Of a stretch of DNA of 64,000 nt, positions 27,999 through 37,580 are shown piece after piece (the stretch's first letter is position 1; every line of letters starts with the position of its first letter). Below the pieces are notes generated by a model, which saw nothing but the letters and a program-made list of their open reading frames with translations, searched no databases and was not told the origin of the DNA. Both the position numbers and the translations under genes were made by a program. Source of the stretch: Bacteroidales bacterium KA00344 (GTDB lineage Bacteria; Bacteroidota; Bacteroidia; Bacteroidales; Bacteroidaceae); assembly GCA_001552765.1 (NCBI GenBank), contig KQ959474.1, positions 161,818-225,817 of the forward strand, in the 5' to 3' direction.

Positions 27999-30900
27999 TT
28001 ATAGTCCTACTGCCACACCGAAAGTAAATTGGCGTGCCAACGGGTAAACGGCTCCCGGAGTCTCCGGGTCGATACCGCTGTAGTTGGTGATAGTGAAAAT
28101 ATTGTTCATCGTGAACGATACGGCGAGCGACCCCAGTCCCCATCGTTTGATGAGGCTTTCGTTGAAGCCATAGCTGAGCGAGAGAGAGCTTAGCTTGAAG
28201 TAGGAAACATTCTCGAGCATCGAGGCCTTAGTGATGGTCTCCGTTGATGTGATGTAGTTTTTCAGTCCGATAAACTCTCCGTATGCATCAATGATGCGTG
28301 GGTTTGCGTCAGTGCGTGGGTTGGCAGGTGTCCAACGTTCGGTAGCATTGTTGCGCACATTGAGATGATTGACATACAAGTCGTTGATCTGTGCAGGTGG
28401 CGTTTCCACTGATGAACTGCCAACACTATTGTAGTTTACAGGCGACTTGATGTTGTTGATCTTTTTTCCGTTAATGGAGTAGCTACCGCCAAGGCTCAAG
28501 TTAAGTTGCTTGTAGCCGACACTAAGACTATAACCACCATTCCATGGTGCATTGCTGCTTCCGAGATAGAACAGATAGTTGGCATAGTTGTTACGATCTG
28601 CAGCCGTCTCAAACGAAACATCCGGGCGACGCTCATAGGTGTAGATACCCAATTGTGGGTCAATGCCCTGCACCTTACCACTGAAAATACTACCGAGAGG
28701 ATAACCCTCATGAACACCTGATGACAGGCCGCTTTTCGAAGAGTTGTAGTCCACTAACTTATTATAGTTGTAAGCAATATTTGCGCTGGCCGATCCGCGC
28801 CAGTCCTTAGTCTTGAGGAAGATGCCCGTGAAAGAGAGTTCCACTCCCGTGTTTTCCAGCGTCGATGTATTATAGACTTGATCTGAGAAACCGGTGGTAC
28901 GAGCCACTTTGACATTGGATACGGCATCGGTTGTACGACGATTATAGAATTCTCCCGTAAAATGGAGTCTCTCGTTGAAGAATCCAGCATCCAGCGATAG
29001 TTTCCAGTCACGTGTTTTTTCCCAACGAAGTTTGGGGTTAGGTGGATTTTTGATAACGCCGATGCGATAACTGTATTTATCTGTTTGACGCAATCTGTCA
29101 AGATAGTCCATGATAAGCTTAGGCGAAGCACCTTTGTTGATATTGCCAGTGTAGCCAAAAGAAGAACGTAGTGATAGACTGCTCATCCATTTTTTTAGTG
29201 GCTCAAAAAACTTTTCTTGGTCTATATTCCATGACAATCCGAGTGACCCGGTTGGATTGAACTGTTGGTCGTTTCCAAAGTTGTTGCTGCCATCCGTACG
29301 CGCTGTAAAGCTTAGAATGTAGCGTTTGAGCAACACGTAGTCAAGTGAGAAGTAGAAAGAGGCAAATCGATCTTCAATAATACTCTGTCCAGAGAGTCCA
29401 TCAACAATGCTGGCATATTTTTGTAGCTTTTCATAATCAACTGGTATTCCTTCACGATATACGGGAATAGCAGAGTTTCCGGTCACTGGATCGTAGCCGT
29501 AACGTTTGGTGAAAATGCTTTTGGCATACTGCCCACGGATTTCCGATCCGAGGAGTGCGCTGATGTAGTGGATATCGTTGAACGTATTGAAATAGTGCAG
29601 TTGTCCGCGCAGGTTGTAACTACGATTATAGGTAGAGCTCTGCGTGATATTGCTATAGGTACGCTTCGATTTAAAGAGATCATCGAACGGGCGATCCTGC
29701 CATGCGGCGTAGGTATCTTTACCGTTAAAATTGTCAGAGTTGTCAGTGACATAGCTGAAAGATGCCAAACCCTCGAAGCTGAGATTTTCAAGAATATTGA
29801 CACTCATGTTGCCAATAAGTGTGAGGTTGAAGTTATTGTCCTTCACCGATGTGTGATCCATTTCTCGCATGAGGTTAAAACCGACTTCAGGTAACGGGAA
29901 GTCCAAACCTCCATTAGCAGAGCGGATAGAATAATATGTTCTATCGGCCGAGTAACTGCCATCATCATTGTAAAGACGCTCATAGGGATTGGCAAAATAA
30001 GCATATTTAAAGGGATCGACGCTGCCGGAGCTTCCCCGTGACCGTTGCCACCCCATGTCGGCAGATAATCCCATCTTCACCCTCTTGTTGGGTTTGATGT
30101 CAATTTTCGAAGCGATGCTGTAGCGGTCATATTCGCTTTTCTTCACCAAACCATTGTTTTTGCTGTAGCCCAAACTGATATAATAGGTGCTTTTCTCTGA
30201 TCCACCCGACAGTGAGAGGTTGTGGCTCTGCGAAACAGAGTTACGGAAAAGCTCATCAAACCAGTTGGTGGAGTGCTGTCCAAGTCGTTCTATTTCTGCG
30301 TCTTGTTCCTCCTTTGACAGCCCGGCATACTTGCCGTAGCCAGAGCGAATCATACCAACAACACCTACTACGGGATATCTGTTGCCACTCTCGAAGTTTT
30401 TTTGGGAAAACTCATCCCATAATTCCTGTTCCCAAGCCAGCTTTTGACGGGAGTTCATCAGGTTGGCATCACGGGGTGGGGCGGTGGTAAGCGAGAAATT
30501 GGAGGAATAGTTGATGCTCATCTTGCCTTGCTTACCACGTTTGGTGGTGATCACAATCACACCACCGGCTGCACGTGAGCCATAAATAGCTGCCGCCGAA
30601 GCGTCTTTCAATACGGTAACACTTTCAATATCGTTGGGGTTGATACCCGATATACCATTGGCGAAAATGTCGCTGAAATCGCCAGCTCTCACTTGGCTGC
30701 TCGATATTCTGGGCAGATCTTTCTGTAGTGGCACACCGTCTATAACCCATAATGGCTCGGCATTACCCGTAATGGTGTTGGTGCCTCGGATACGTATTTT
30801 AGCTGTTTCGCCGGGACGTCCGGAAAGTGCTTTCACATCCACGCCAGCCATTTTCCCCTGCAACAACATATCAATGTTGGCCATTGGCATGTTTTTCAAG

Positions 30901-31307
30901 TCTTTGTCGGTAATAGTGGCCACCGACCCTGTGATGCGGCGCTTGGTGTTGCGCTGATAGCCGTTTACCACCACTTGATCGAGCGTAGTTTCGTCATTTT
31001 CCAACACGAAGTTTCCTTCTAAGGGCTTGTTCACTTTCACCGTGCGTGGCTGAAAACCAAGATACTTTACGGTGATGTTGTTGCCACGAGGCACCCATAA
31101 CGACACATTGCCGTCGACATCAGCTACAACGCCTACCGGTTTGCCGGCCACATGTACTGTGGCTCCTGTAAGTGGCTCACCGGAAATGTCGGTCACAGTG
31201 ATGTTTACGAGCACATCGCTGTCGCTTTGTTTGGTTTGCGACTGTGCACTGAGTTGCTGCGATACAACGCTCAACAACAGCACAAAAATAACTTTTAGTG
31301 TTCGCAT
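27999..31307 (-). CDS. SusC/RagA family TonB-dependent outer membrane transporter
   Basis: 1102 residues. Signal peptide (1-21, ending QLSAQ), carboxypeptidase-regulatory-like domain (about 32-105, ISGEPLTGATVHVAGKPVG), a TonB-box-like stretch TTLDQVVVNGYQ, plug domain with IRIRGTNTITGNAEPLWVIDG (about 110-230), and a 22-strand-type barrel to the C-terminus. It forms a TonB-dependent import channel with the SusD protein. Upstream in the same operon are an S9 and an S8 peptidase, so the imported ligand is probably peptide-like, as for RagAB of Porphyromonas. Energy would come from TonB-ExbBD encoded elsewhere in the window. Confidence 0.95.
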   Translation of the reverse strand: MRTLKVIFVLLLSVVSQQLSAQSQTKQSDSDVLVNITVTDISGEPLTGATVHVAGKPVGVVADVDGNVSLWVPRGNNITVKYLGFQPRTVKVNKPLEGNFVLENDETTLDQVVVNGYQRNTKRRITGSVATITDKDLKNMPMANIDMLLQGKMAGVDVKALSGRPGETAKIRIRGTNTITGNAEPLWVIDGVPLQKDLPRISSSQVRAGDFSDIFANGISGINPNDIESVTVLKDASAAAIYGSRAAGGVIVITTKRGKQGKMSINYSSNFSLTTAPPRDANLMNSRQKLAWEQELWDEFSQKNFESGNRYPVVGVVGMIRSGYGKYAGLSKEEQDAEIERLGQHSTNWFDELFRNSVSQSHNLSLSGGSEKSTYYISLGYSKNNGLVKKSEYDRYSIASKIDIKPNKRVKMGLSADMGWQRSRGSSGSVDPFKYAYFANPYERLYNDDGSYSADRTYYSIRSANGGLDFPLPEVGFNLMREMDHTSVKDNNFNLTLIGNMSVNILENLSFEGLASFSYVTDNSDNFNGKDTYAAWQDRPFDDLFKSKRTYSNITQSSTYNRSYNLRGQLHYFNTFNDIHYISALLGSEIRGQYAKSIFTKRYGYDPVTGNSAIPVYREGIPVDYEKLQKYASIVDGLSGQSIIEDRFASFYFSLDYVLLKRYILSFTARTDGSNNFGNDQQFNPTGSLGLSWNIDQEKFFEPLKKWMSSLSLRSSFGYTGNINKGASPKLIMDYLDRLRQTDKYSYRIGVIKNPPNPKLRWEKTRDWKLSLDAGFFNERLHFTGEFYNRRTTDAVSNVKVARTTGFSDQVYNTSTLENTGVELSFTGIFLKTKDWRGSASANIAYNYNKLVDYNSSKSGLSSGVHEGYPLGSIFSGKVQGIDPQLGIYTYERRPDVSFETAADRNNYANYLFYLGSSNAPWNGGYSLSVGYKQLNLSLGGSYSINGKKINNIKSPVNYNSVGSSSVETPPAQINDLYVNHLNVRNNATERWTPANPRTDANPRIIDAYGEFIGLKNYITSTETITKASMLENVSYFKLSSLSLSYGFNESLIKRWGLGSLAVSFTMNNIFTITNYSGIDPETPGAVYPLARQFTFGVAVGL

Positions 31308-31346
31308 AAATGTTTTATTTGATTTTATAAAGAATATTAATTATCT

Positions 31347-33614
31347 CTATTTGGTATGCTTGATAATATCAAAGTCTCTTTTCCAAGGATTTATAAGATG
31401 TTCCATGAAATAATAGCGGATTAGATTCACGTAGTATGGACTCCACACCCCATGATCTTTGCCCGGTAATACCATCATATCGAAGCGCTTGTTGTGCCTG
31501 ATAAGTGCATCGGCCAATCGCAATGTGCTCGCCCAAGGCACGTTGTCATCCACGTCGCCGGATATGAGCAAGAGTTTACCCTTGAGGTTTTCTGTCAGCT
31601 GCATGGTGGTGGGAATACTGTCCTGTGGCACGAGTCCGTGAAAAGTTTCGCCCCACCACTGTATGTAGTTGTTGTTGTCATAGTTTCCGGAGGCTGCCAC
31701 ACCAACTTTGTAAAATTCAGGATAGGTCATGATGGCGGTCGCGGTCATAAACCCTCCACCCGAATGGCCGTAAATACCCACCCGATCAAGGTCGATAAAG
31801 CTATAGCGGGAAGCTAACGTTTTAATGGTGTGCTTGTCGTCGGCCAATGGGTAATCGCGTAGGTTGCCATAACTGAAACAGTAGAAGTCGCGTCCACGTA
31901 GCGGTCCGCTGCCTCGCGGTGCCACGTTGATAACCACAAATCCCATTTCGGCCAGTGATTGGTTGCCATTGTCGTCGAGCGTGAATCGACGAGGCAACTG
32001 ATCGTCTTGCGGACCGGGATAGACGTTCGAAATGATGGGATATTTTTTGTTTTTGTCAAGGTTAGTGGGCAGATACATTACACCATAGAGGTCGGTGACG
32101 TTGTCAGCCGCTTTCACTTTCACCAACACGGGCGGTTGCCATCCTGTAGCGCGCAGAGCCTTGTCGGATGTCCGAGCAAATTCATGCACCTTTCCCGGAT
32201 GCTTCAAGTCTATGATTTGATACACGGGAAGCATATCCATACGCGAATAGGTGTCGATGGCATAGCGCCTATCATCTGCGAAATTCAACTCGTGTGTGCC
32301 ATCACCGGGCGTGAGCAGTTGTTGGTTTTTGCCCAGAAGGTCTACCTTATAATAATAGGTGTAGCCCGGATCACTGCTCGCCTCCTGTCCATATCCGACA
32401 AAAACCATGAAGCCGGCTTTCTCATCCACAAAGGATATGTTGCCTGCCACAAGTTTGTTACCCCGTGTGATTTTGTTTTTTAGCCGCCCATCAACATCAT
32501 ACAGATAATAATGTCCACGCCCCGTGCGTTCACTCCACCATATTATTTCCCGGCCACCACGAATAAATCGGTAGCCTGAGAAGGTGAGGTTGAGATGAGG
32601 CTTGCTCACCTCGGTAATGACTTCGGTAATATCTCCGGTGTGTAGATTTATGCGACAGAGTTGCAGCGTGTCTACACTGCGACTGCGTCTCGTAAACCAT
32701 AGGGTGTCCTTGCTGTTGTTATAAGCCAGTGATATAGTGGGGTCGGTCATAGTGCCTTGTATTGGTAACAGTTTCCCCTGACGGGTGTCGGCATTATACC
32801 AGAACAGTTTGAACCGGCGAACTCCTTTCTCATTGGGCAAGGGCATCTTCTTGGTACGCAGTTTCGGGCGGTGCCCACTGATGGCATTGAGAATATAAAG
32901 ATCACCCACTTCGGAGTCATCGTACACAAAGTCAATAAACACGTGGCCATACCAATTACCCGCCACGTTACCTGCCCGCAATTCAGGTTTGCTTCCGTTG
33001 TAGCAGTAGGAAGCATTTTCCTTGCCATCGAATGTGATTTGGGTGGTATCGCCGCTTCGGTTGTCTTTGATATATAGGTTGTATCGGTCGCCTAACATGG
33101 TGTAGAGCGAGTCTGTTGTATGAGGTGACCGACCGAATCCGGAGATGAGATTGTTGAAAGTTTTTTGCTTATAGTTCGTGTCGATGGCAAGTTTCCCAGT
33201 GGTGCGGTTGTACATCAGGTGCTTGCCACGTCGTGTCCAATAAAGACGGTTGGGATTGTTGTTGCGCATCGACAGCCCATAGAGCTTAATATCGTCTGCG
33301 GTTATTGTCGTGTCCTCGGTGAGCTTGACATATTGCCTCACAAAGTCAGCATTATCTCGAAATATCGGTTGTTTCCTGCCGTAAGGATTTACCATATAGT
33401 AGTTCATCTGGCCATTCTCCCTTTCGTTATAGGTCAGCCATGTTGAGCCATCTATCCACGAGACACTGATGCGACTTTGGCTATAGACCTCGGAGAGCGC
33501 CCCTTCAGACATTTTTTCTACACGGTCCCAATCTATTTGCTGTGACAGGACGGGCACGGAGCACGTCATGAGCCACAGAAGCAAATATGTTTTCTTTCTT
33601 TTTTTATTTCCCAT
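31347..33614 (-). CDS. Prolyl oligopeptidase family (S9) dipeptidyl-peptidase IV-like protein
   Basis: 755 residues with a signal peptide (about 1-25, VLSQQ end). The N-terminal DPP-IV-type beta-propeller covers about 60-500 (WTRRGKHLMYN, DYLIL-type blades) and the C-terminal alpha/beta-hydrolase domain has the catalytic triad Ser618 (GHSGGG), Asp689 (GDVDDNVPW) and His721 (GKDHGVW). It should release dipeptides, often after Pro/Ala, in the periplasm or at the surface. It lies between a subtilase and a SusC gene on the same strand (9-bp gap to the subtilase), so it likely feeds peptide uptake. Confidence 0.93.
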   Translation of the reverse strand: MGNKKRKKTYLLLWLMTCSVPVLSQQIDWDRVEKMSEGALSEVYSQSRISVSWIDGSTWLTYNERENGQMNYYMVNPYGRKQPIFRDNADFVRQYVKLTEDTTITADDIKLYGLSMRNNNPNRLYWTRRGKHLMYNRTTGKLAIDTNYKQKTFNNLISGFGRSPHTTDSLYTMLGDRYNLYIKDNRSGDTTQITFDGKENASYCYNGSKPELRAGNVAGNWYGHVFIDFVYDDSEVGDLYILNAISGHRPKLRTKKMPLPNEKGVRRFKLFWYNADTRQGKLLPIQGTMTDPTISLAYNNSKDTLWFTRRSRSVDTLQLCRINLHTGDITEVITEVSKPHLNLTFSGYRFIRGGREIIWWSERTGRGHYYLYDVDGRLKNKITRGNKLVAGNISFVDEKAGFMVFVGYGQEASSDPGYTYYYKVDLLGKNQQLLTPGDGTHELNFADDRRYAIDTYSRMDMLPVYQIIDLKHPGKVHEFARTSDKALRATGWQPPVLVKVKAADNVTDLYGVMYLPTNLDKNKKYPIISNVYPGPQDDQLPRRFTLDDNGNQSLAEMGFVVINVAPRGSGPLRGRDFYCFSYGNLRDYPLADDKHTIKTLASRYSFIDLDRVGIYGHSGGGFMTATAIMTYPEFYKVGVAASGNYDNNNYIQWWGETFHGLVPQDSIPTTMQLTENLKGKLLLISGDVDDNVPWASTLRLADALIRHNKRFDMMVLPGKDHGVWSPYYVNLIRYYFMEHLINPWKRDFDIIKHTK

Positions 33615-33623
33615 TCTTGTTTA

Positions 33624-35168
33624 CTATCGTTTGTTGGCAGCCATTTTCAAAGCAGCATAGGCATCTACGATACCACCGCTCACACACTTTAATCCGGGCA
33701 TCTTATGCACTGTCGTCATCAATATCTGCTTCAATTGGGGTGCTTTGAGCTTAGGAAAGCAGGCTCGCAACATTGCTGCCACACCGCTTACCACAGGCGC
33801 TGCTACACTTGTGCCGTTGGCCATGTCTGGTTTATCGCCGGGATAAAATCCCGCAATGTATTCGCCTGGTGCATAGAGATCTATCCTTTCGGAGCCGAAG
33901 TTGGAGATACTGCTCAGGCTTCCATCCATAGCCGAGCCTCCTACGCGGATGACATTAGACAGAGGGCGACCATGAGCATCAATGGCCGTAGGATAATAGT
34001 ATGTGGTATCGATATTGAGATGGTTGTTGCCCCCGGCCGTAATCACAAGCACGTCTTTCGAAGCAGCATATTCCAAGGCTGCGTTTACCATATCGGCACG
34101 GGGTGAGGTGTATTTGCCCAAACTGATATTCAACACTTTGGCTCCGTTGTCCACCGCATAACGTATGGCCGACGACACGTCCTTATCATATTCGTCGCCG
34201 TTGGGAGCGCATCTCACCGTGAGCAGTTTTGCAGCAGGCCAGATGCCATCCCTGCGACTGTCAACACTCCTGCCGGCTACCACCGTTGCCACGAAATGAC
34301 CATGATCGTGCCCTTCGACGTTTAACGTGTTGTTGCCGTAAAAAAGGTCTTCGGCATCTTCCATGTTATCGCCCATGAGCAGACGCTTGTCGGCATCGTG
34401 CTCAATGCCGTAGATGCGACGTGCCATCAGTTTCAAGTCATCGTGTTGTTTTTTCACGAAATCCTTCCAGAGCATATTGCGGTCGGCACGCAGCAGGTCA
34501 GCAAGAATAGCTTCAGCGTATGCGCTCCAAAGTGTGTCAGCCACTTCCTGATGCATCATTCCACCCAGTGTCAGCGTGTCGATGGCAAGCTGAGGTTGGA
34601 TGTGGAGGATAGAATCCATCTTGTCGATGCATGCGTTCTTTTGCTGTGCATAGCCGTAGAAGCGAATATAGCCTGCAATCCCGGCTTTCTTTTTCATCCG
34701 CAGATAGTATTTGTATTCCTCCTCATCTTCCACCTGCGGATCTTTTTCATTCACATTTTTATATTTGGGATATAGTCTCTTGAACTCGCGAAACTCCTCC
34801 GTGCCGGCACTGGTCATGTTGAACGTGCCGTCCTTAGTACCCAGGAAATTCCAGCCGTGTACATCGTCCACGTAGCCGTTTCCGTCATCATCCTTACCAT
34901 TAAGTTTTTCTTTCTTGTTAGTCCATAGGCTTCCGGCTACCGATTGGTCACCCGGTTCGATACCTGAATCGATGATGCCTATGATAACAGTCCGTTTCGG
35001 CCTGATCTTGTAATCTTGCATAAATTGCCGTGCAGCAGGCAAATTAATGCCTTTCAGTGTGTCGTTCCACTCTTTATGCCAACCGACATAAGCGTCCAAG
35101 TTCTGCGTAAAGCCCATACAGGGAGCTCCGGCCAAAAGCATCCCTACAACTATCCTGAAGTTTATCAT
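33624..35168 (-). CDS. S8 family serine peptidase (subtilase)
   Basis: 514 residues with a signal peptide (about 1-22, CMGFTQ end). Triad: Asp67 (IGIIDSGIEP), His289 (HDHGHFVATVVAG) and Ser454 (NGTSVAAPVVSG). The Asp to His distance of 222 residues is much larger than in subtilisin because of a charged helical insertion (about 105-270), a form I recall in some Bacteroidetes subtilases. No C-terminal T9SS sorting domain is visible; the protein ends shortly after the Ser region. It is the first gene of the operon followed by the S9 peptidase and SusCD, so it probably starts the breakdown of extracytoplasmic protein. Confidence 0.92.
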   Translation of the reverse strand: MINFRIVVGMLLAGAPCMGFTQNLDAYVGWHKEWNDTLKGINLPAARQFMQDYKIRPKRTVIIGIIDSGIEPGDQSVAGSLWTNKKEKLNGKDDDGNGYVDDVHGWNFLGTKDGTFNMTSAGTEEFREFKRLYPKYKNVNEKDPQVEDEEEYKYYLRMKKKAGIAGYIRFYGYAQQKNACIDKMDSILHIQPQLAIDTLTLGGMMHQEVADTLWSAYAEAILADLLRADRNMLWKDFVKKQHDDLKLMARRIYGIEHDADKRLLMGDNMEDAEDLFYGNNTLNVEGHDHGHFVATVVAGRSVDSRRDGIWPAAKLLTVRCAPNGDEYDKDVSSAIRYAVDNGAKVLNISLGKYTSPRADMVNAALEYAASKDVLVITAGGNNHLNIDTTYYYPTAIDAHGRPLSNVIRVGGSAMDGSLSSISNFGSERIDLYAPGEYIAGFYPGDKPDMANGTSVAAPVVSGVAAMLRACFPKLKAPQLKQILMTTVHKMPGLKCVSGGIVDAYAALKMAANKR

Positions 35169-35927
35169 TCCTTTCCTATAAGTATTATCTTGAAAGTTAC
35201 AATATAATGCTTGTTATATATAAAAGTGTAAAATTATGTAATATTTTCTAATGAGCCAAAACATTAATGTTAAAATATCCGCTTATAGTTTACATTATGT
35301 TTTACAAATGTTTTTACTAAAAGCAAATAAACAAGTATCGAGGTGGTTAGAATCCGATTTTAATAACAAAAAGAAAGTGATAGATGAGAATACATTTCTT
35401 TTTAATATTCTTATTAAAGAAGGGCTAACTGAAAAAACGAAAGTATCAAATATTACGATATTTATTTACAAACGACCGTAAATCCTTCTCTTATTCTGAA
35501 ACAGACTTATTATTCTCCGAAATACGCGAAATATGAGAAATATTGTAGTTTGTTGATAATCAGCAAATTCCGGAATTCTCTGCCTTTGACAGTAATTCTA
35601 TCGTCTTCGATTGAGTATCGAATGGCATTGCGGAAAGGCCTTATACGCACTGCGGTCAAGGCTTAATCATGCTGTCGTTAGGACTTAGACGACTCGTGAT
35701 TAAGGCTCCATCATAATATGAACAAATTTAAATCCTATAATTGGGGCTGTTTACATGCCATGAGGATTAATATTTAAAGCAAAAAATAGCCCTTTTTGCG
35801 CTGGATGCTTTGAAAATAATCGCCCGAAAATGGTAATTATTATGAACATTTAAAGATGCAGCATCTTCAAGCTGTTAGAGTGCGACACAGTAATGTTATT
35901 CTGGTTGTTATTTTTTTCATAACCACG
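35169..35927. other. Intergenic region between the subtilase operon and DUF4230 genes
   Basis: 759 bp. Contains repeat copy B (about 35490-35850). A 76-codon plus-strand frame (35251-35481) has no signal peptide, domain or promoter and is not called. The subtilase promoter is not clear: a minus-strand TAACTTTC is present near 35192 but departs from the consensus at the last base. Confidence 0.45.
35490..35850 (+). repeat. Dispersed intergenic repeat, copy B
   Basis: Blocks in order: CCGAAATACGCGAAA near 35518-35532, GTTGATAATCAG (35552-35563), anchor GATTGAGTATCGAATGGCAT (35609-35627), four degenerate units starting at about 35625, 35647, 35671 and 35695, and the 3' block TTTTGCGCTGGATG (35794-35807, identical to copy A). 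No coding potential was seen. Confidence 0.75.
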
Positions 35928-36569
35928 TTACGATGACTGTTGAGCATGTTTCTTGAATCTCACTCTGGTAAACTTAAAACCCATTGCTTGTAACAGGGCA
36001 TTAAACTGAGCTGATGCGTTCTGTTCGGCACTTTGAATATTTGAAGGGGTTAGGCACCTTGATTTCATAGCTCTTTCAGCCTTTTTGGTGAGTTCCCTCT
36101 TAGCAATCTCACTCCATTTTCCAGTTTCGTAAAAAGCCTTGGTACGCGCTTCATCAATAAACTTATCATCAAGGAGTTTAATAGGGGGCAGTAAGGCAGA
36201 CACAGTATCGTTGTCCATTGTGATCCAACCTTCTTCTGCTTCATTGAGATCGATACCCAATCGGAGTATGCCATAATAGATACGTGACAGCTCGTCGTCA
36301 CCAAAAAAACCGTGACGAATAGTATCTACAAGCTCTTCATCGCTTATGGCGAGAAATTCCCATTGACCGATGTCTTGGATTTTTGCTATTTGTACAGGTG
36401 TAATTCCTATCTTTCCGCTTTTCCCTGTGACAACATTGCAGCTTCTAACAGTCCATATTACAAAAGCAATAATACTTACTGCTACCACTATGAAAACAAA
36501 TATTCCAATACCACGTGCCTTGCCGAATTTATTAAAAATATGCCGTGAATTATGATTAGAGTTGCTCAT
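35928..36569 (-). CDS. DUF4230 family protein with N-terminal membrane anchor
   Basis: 213 residues. One transmembrane helix (about 21-42: GIFVFIVVAVSIIAFVIW) followed by an extracytoplasmic domain with the DUF4230 pattern: a hydrophobic beta start (VQIAKIQDIGQWEFLAISDEE) and an ending with AFYETGKWSEIAKRELTKKAE and a GFKFTRVRFK strand. The start overlaps nothing; a second DUF4230 gene ends 4 bp upstream, so the two form an operon of paralogues. Cellular role is unknown. Confidence 0.8.
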   Translation of the reverse strand: MSNSNHNSRHIFNKFGKARGIGIFVFIVVAVSIIAFVIWTVRSCNVVTGKSGKIGITPVQIAKIQDIGQWEFLAISDEELVDTIRHGFFGDDELSRIYYGILRLGIDLNEAEEGWITMDNDTVSALLPPIKLLDDKFIDEARTKAFYETGKWSEIAKRELTKKAERAMKSRCLTPSNIQSAEQNASAQFNALLQAMGFKFTRVRFKKHAQQSS

Positions 36570-36573
36570 GAGT

Positions 36574-37236
36574 TTATTCTGTTTTCTTGATTAAAGTCGG
36601 AATGTCATTCAACGTGAATTTTTTGCGGAACGTTATAGTCACGTTGTCCTGTTCAAAGCCCATCTGTTCTATGATTGGAATAAGTTGCCGAGCAGCACTC
36701 TGCCGTGCATTTTCGATAATGCCCAAATTGGGTATGGCCTTAATCATCTCGTGTCGTCCCTGCTGCTGAATACGCGTAATTTCCTCGTCCGAGAAGTTAC
36801 TTCGCATCATCGAAACCTTCTTCTTAATCTCGTCATGATCAATTTGTGTGCTGGTCATTGTTACTTCGGGGTCGGGGAGTATGATTTCTATTTTATCTCC
36901 GTTGCGCCTAACATTCTTTGTAGAGAATTCGTTAAAGTCTACATAAGCTTTTACACTGGCTGTCATGGGGATGGCTACCTTTCGTTTACCTAAAGGAAGA
37001 TCTATTTTAAACTTTTTGTTGAGTATCGATCCGTTGATAGAAACGGAATCGTCATAGGTTACAATTTTATGAAGTTGATATTCAGAGGTATAAAGTCGTG
37101 AGCATTTTTGGATTTGCATAACCATCATAGGTATAGTGTCTATGGGTGTTTGCTCAGAAGTTTCGGTTTTACGTCCACAGCTTGAAACTATGATAAGTAA
37201 GGTTATGAATAATGGTATGGCACGTTTGTTCAGCAT
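36574..37236 (-). CDS. DUF4230 family lipoprotein
   Basis: 220 residues. Lipoprotein signal with lipobox VSSC (Cys20), then a DUF4230-like domain with a beta start (CSRLYTSEYQLHKIVTYDDS), a VEIILPDPEV-like strand (EIILPDPEVTMT), a helix with ARQSAARQLIPIIEQMGF and a final VTITFRKKF strand. It is the first of two tandem DUF4230 genes (4-bp gap). A -7 box TATCTTTG lies upstream. Function is unknown. Confidence 0.82.
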   Translation of the reverse strand: MLNKRAIPLFITLLIIVSSCGRKTETSEQTPIDTIPMMVMQIQKCSRLYTSEYQLHKIVTYDDSVSINGSILNKKFKIDLPLGKRKVAIPMTASVKAYVDFNEFSTKNVRRNGDKIEIILPDPEVTMTSTQIDHDEIKKKVSMMRSNFSDEEITRIQQQGRHEMIKAIPNLGIIENARQSAARQLIPIIEQMGFEQDNVTITFRKKFTLNDIPTLIKKTE

Positions 37237-37260
37237 CTGTGTTTATTGTAAGTGTTATTG

Positions 37261-37268
37261 CAAAGATA
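37261..37268 (-). promoter_or_regulatory. -7 box (TATCTTTG) upstream of the DUF4230 pair
   Basis: Exact -7 match 25 bp before the ATG at 37236 on the minus strand; no TTG at the expected distance. Confidence 0.4.
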
Positions 37269-37526
37269 CTTACAAATAAACAGAAAAATCATTTATTAAG
37301 ATTTTTTAATCAGGTCTTTTAAACTTTACGCTTATCTTTACGTCAAAATAAACAAATGAAACTCGAACGAGAAGCTATTTTATAATCTTCTTACGAATAA
37401 AGCCAAACTTTTTAATACTGACAACTCATAAGCTAAACTTTTATTATATCGTGTGAAGCTCAATAGGTTAGAAAAGATTTGAAGGTATTTAGGAATAGGC
37501 GTTCTCTATGTGAATAGGGGATGCCT
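37269..37526. other. Divergent intergenic spacer, no gene seen
   Basis: AT-rich spacer between the divergent DUF4230 and DUF4738 genes. No RNA gene, hairpin or repeat copy is recognisable. Confidence 0.4.
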
Positions 37527-37557
37527 TTTGTTTTTCAATTCTTTTTGTTTAACTTTG
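37527..37557 (+). promoter_or_regulatory. Promoter of the DUF4738 lipoprotein gene
   Basis: TTTG (37527-37530) and TAACTTTG (37550-37557) are separated by 19 nt. The predicted transcription start is about 37563, which favours translation from 37581. Confidence 0.7.
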
Positions 37558-37580
37558 CACCTATGACTAACGAAGACTCA

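Noticed and set aside
35251..35481. 76-codon plus-strand frame upstream of the subtilase
   Set aside because: No promoter, no signal peptide, no family resemblance; adjacent to repeat copy B.
35625..35715. Possible CRISPR array suggested by short spaced units in the dispersed repeats
   Set aside because: Units are degenerate, directly adjacent without unique spacers, and no cas genes are present.
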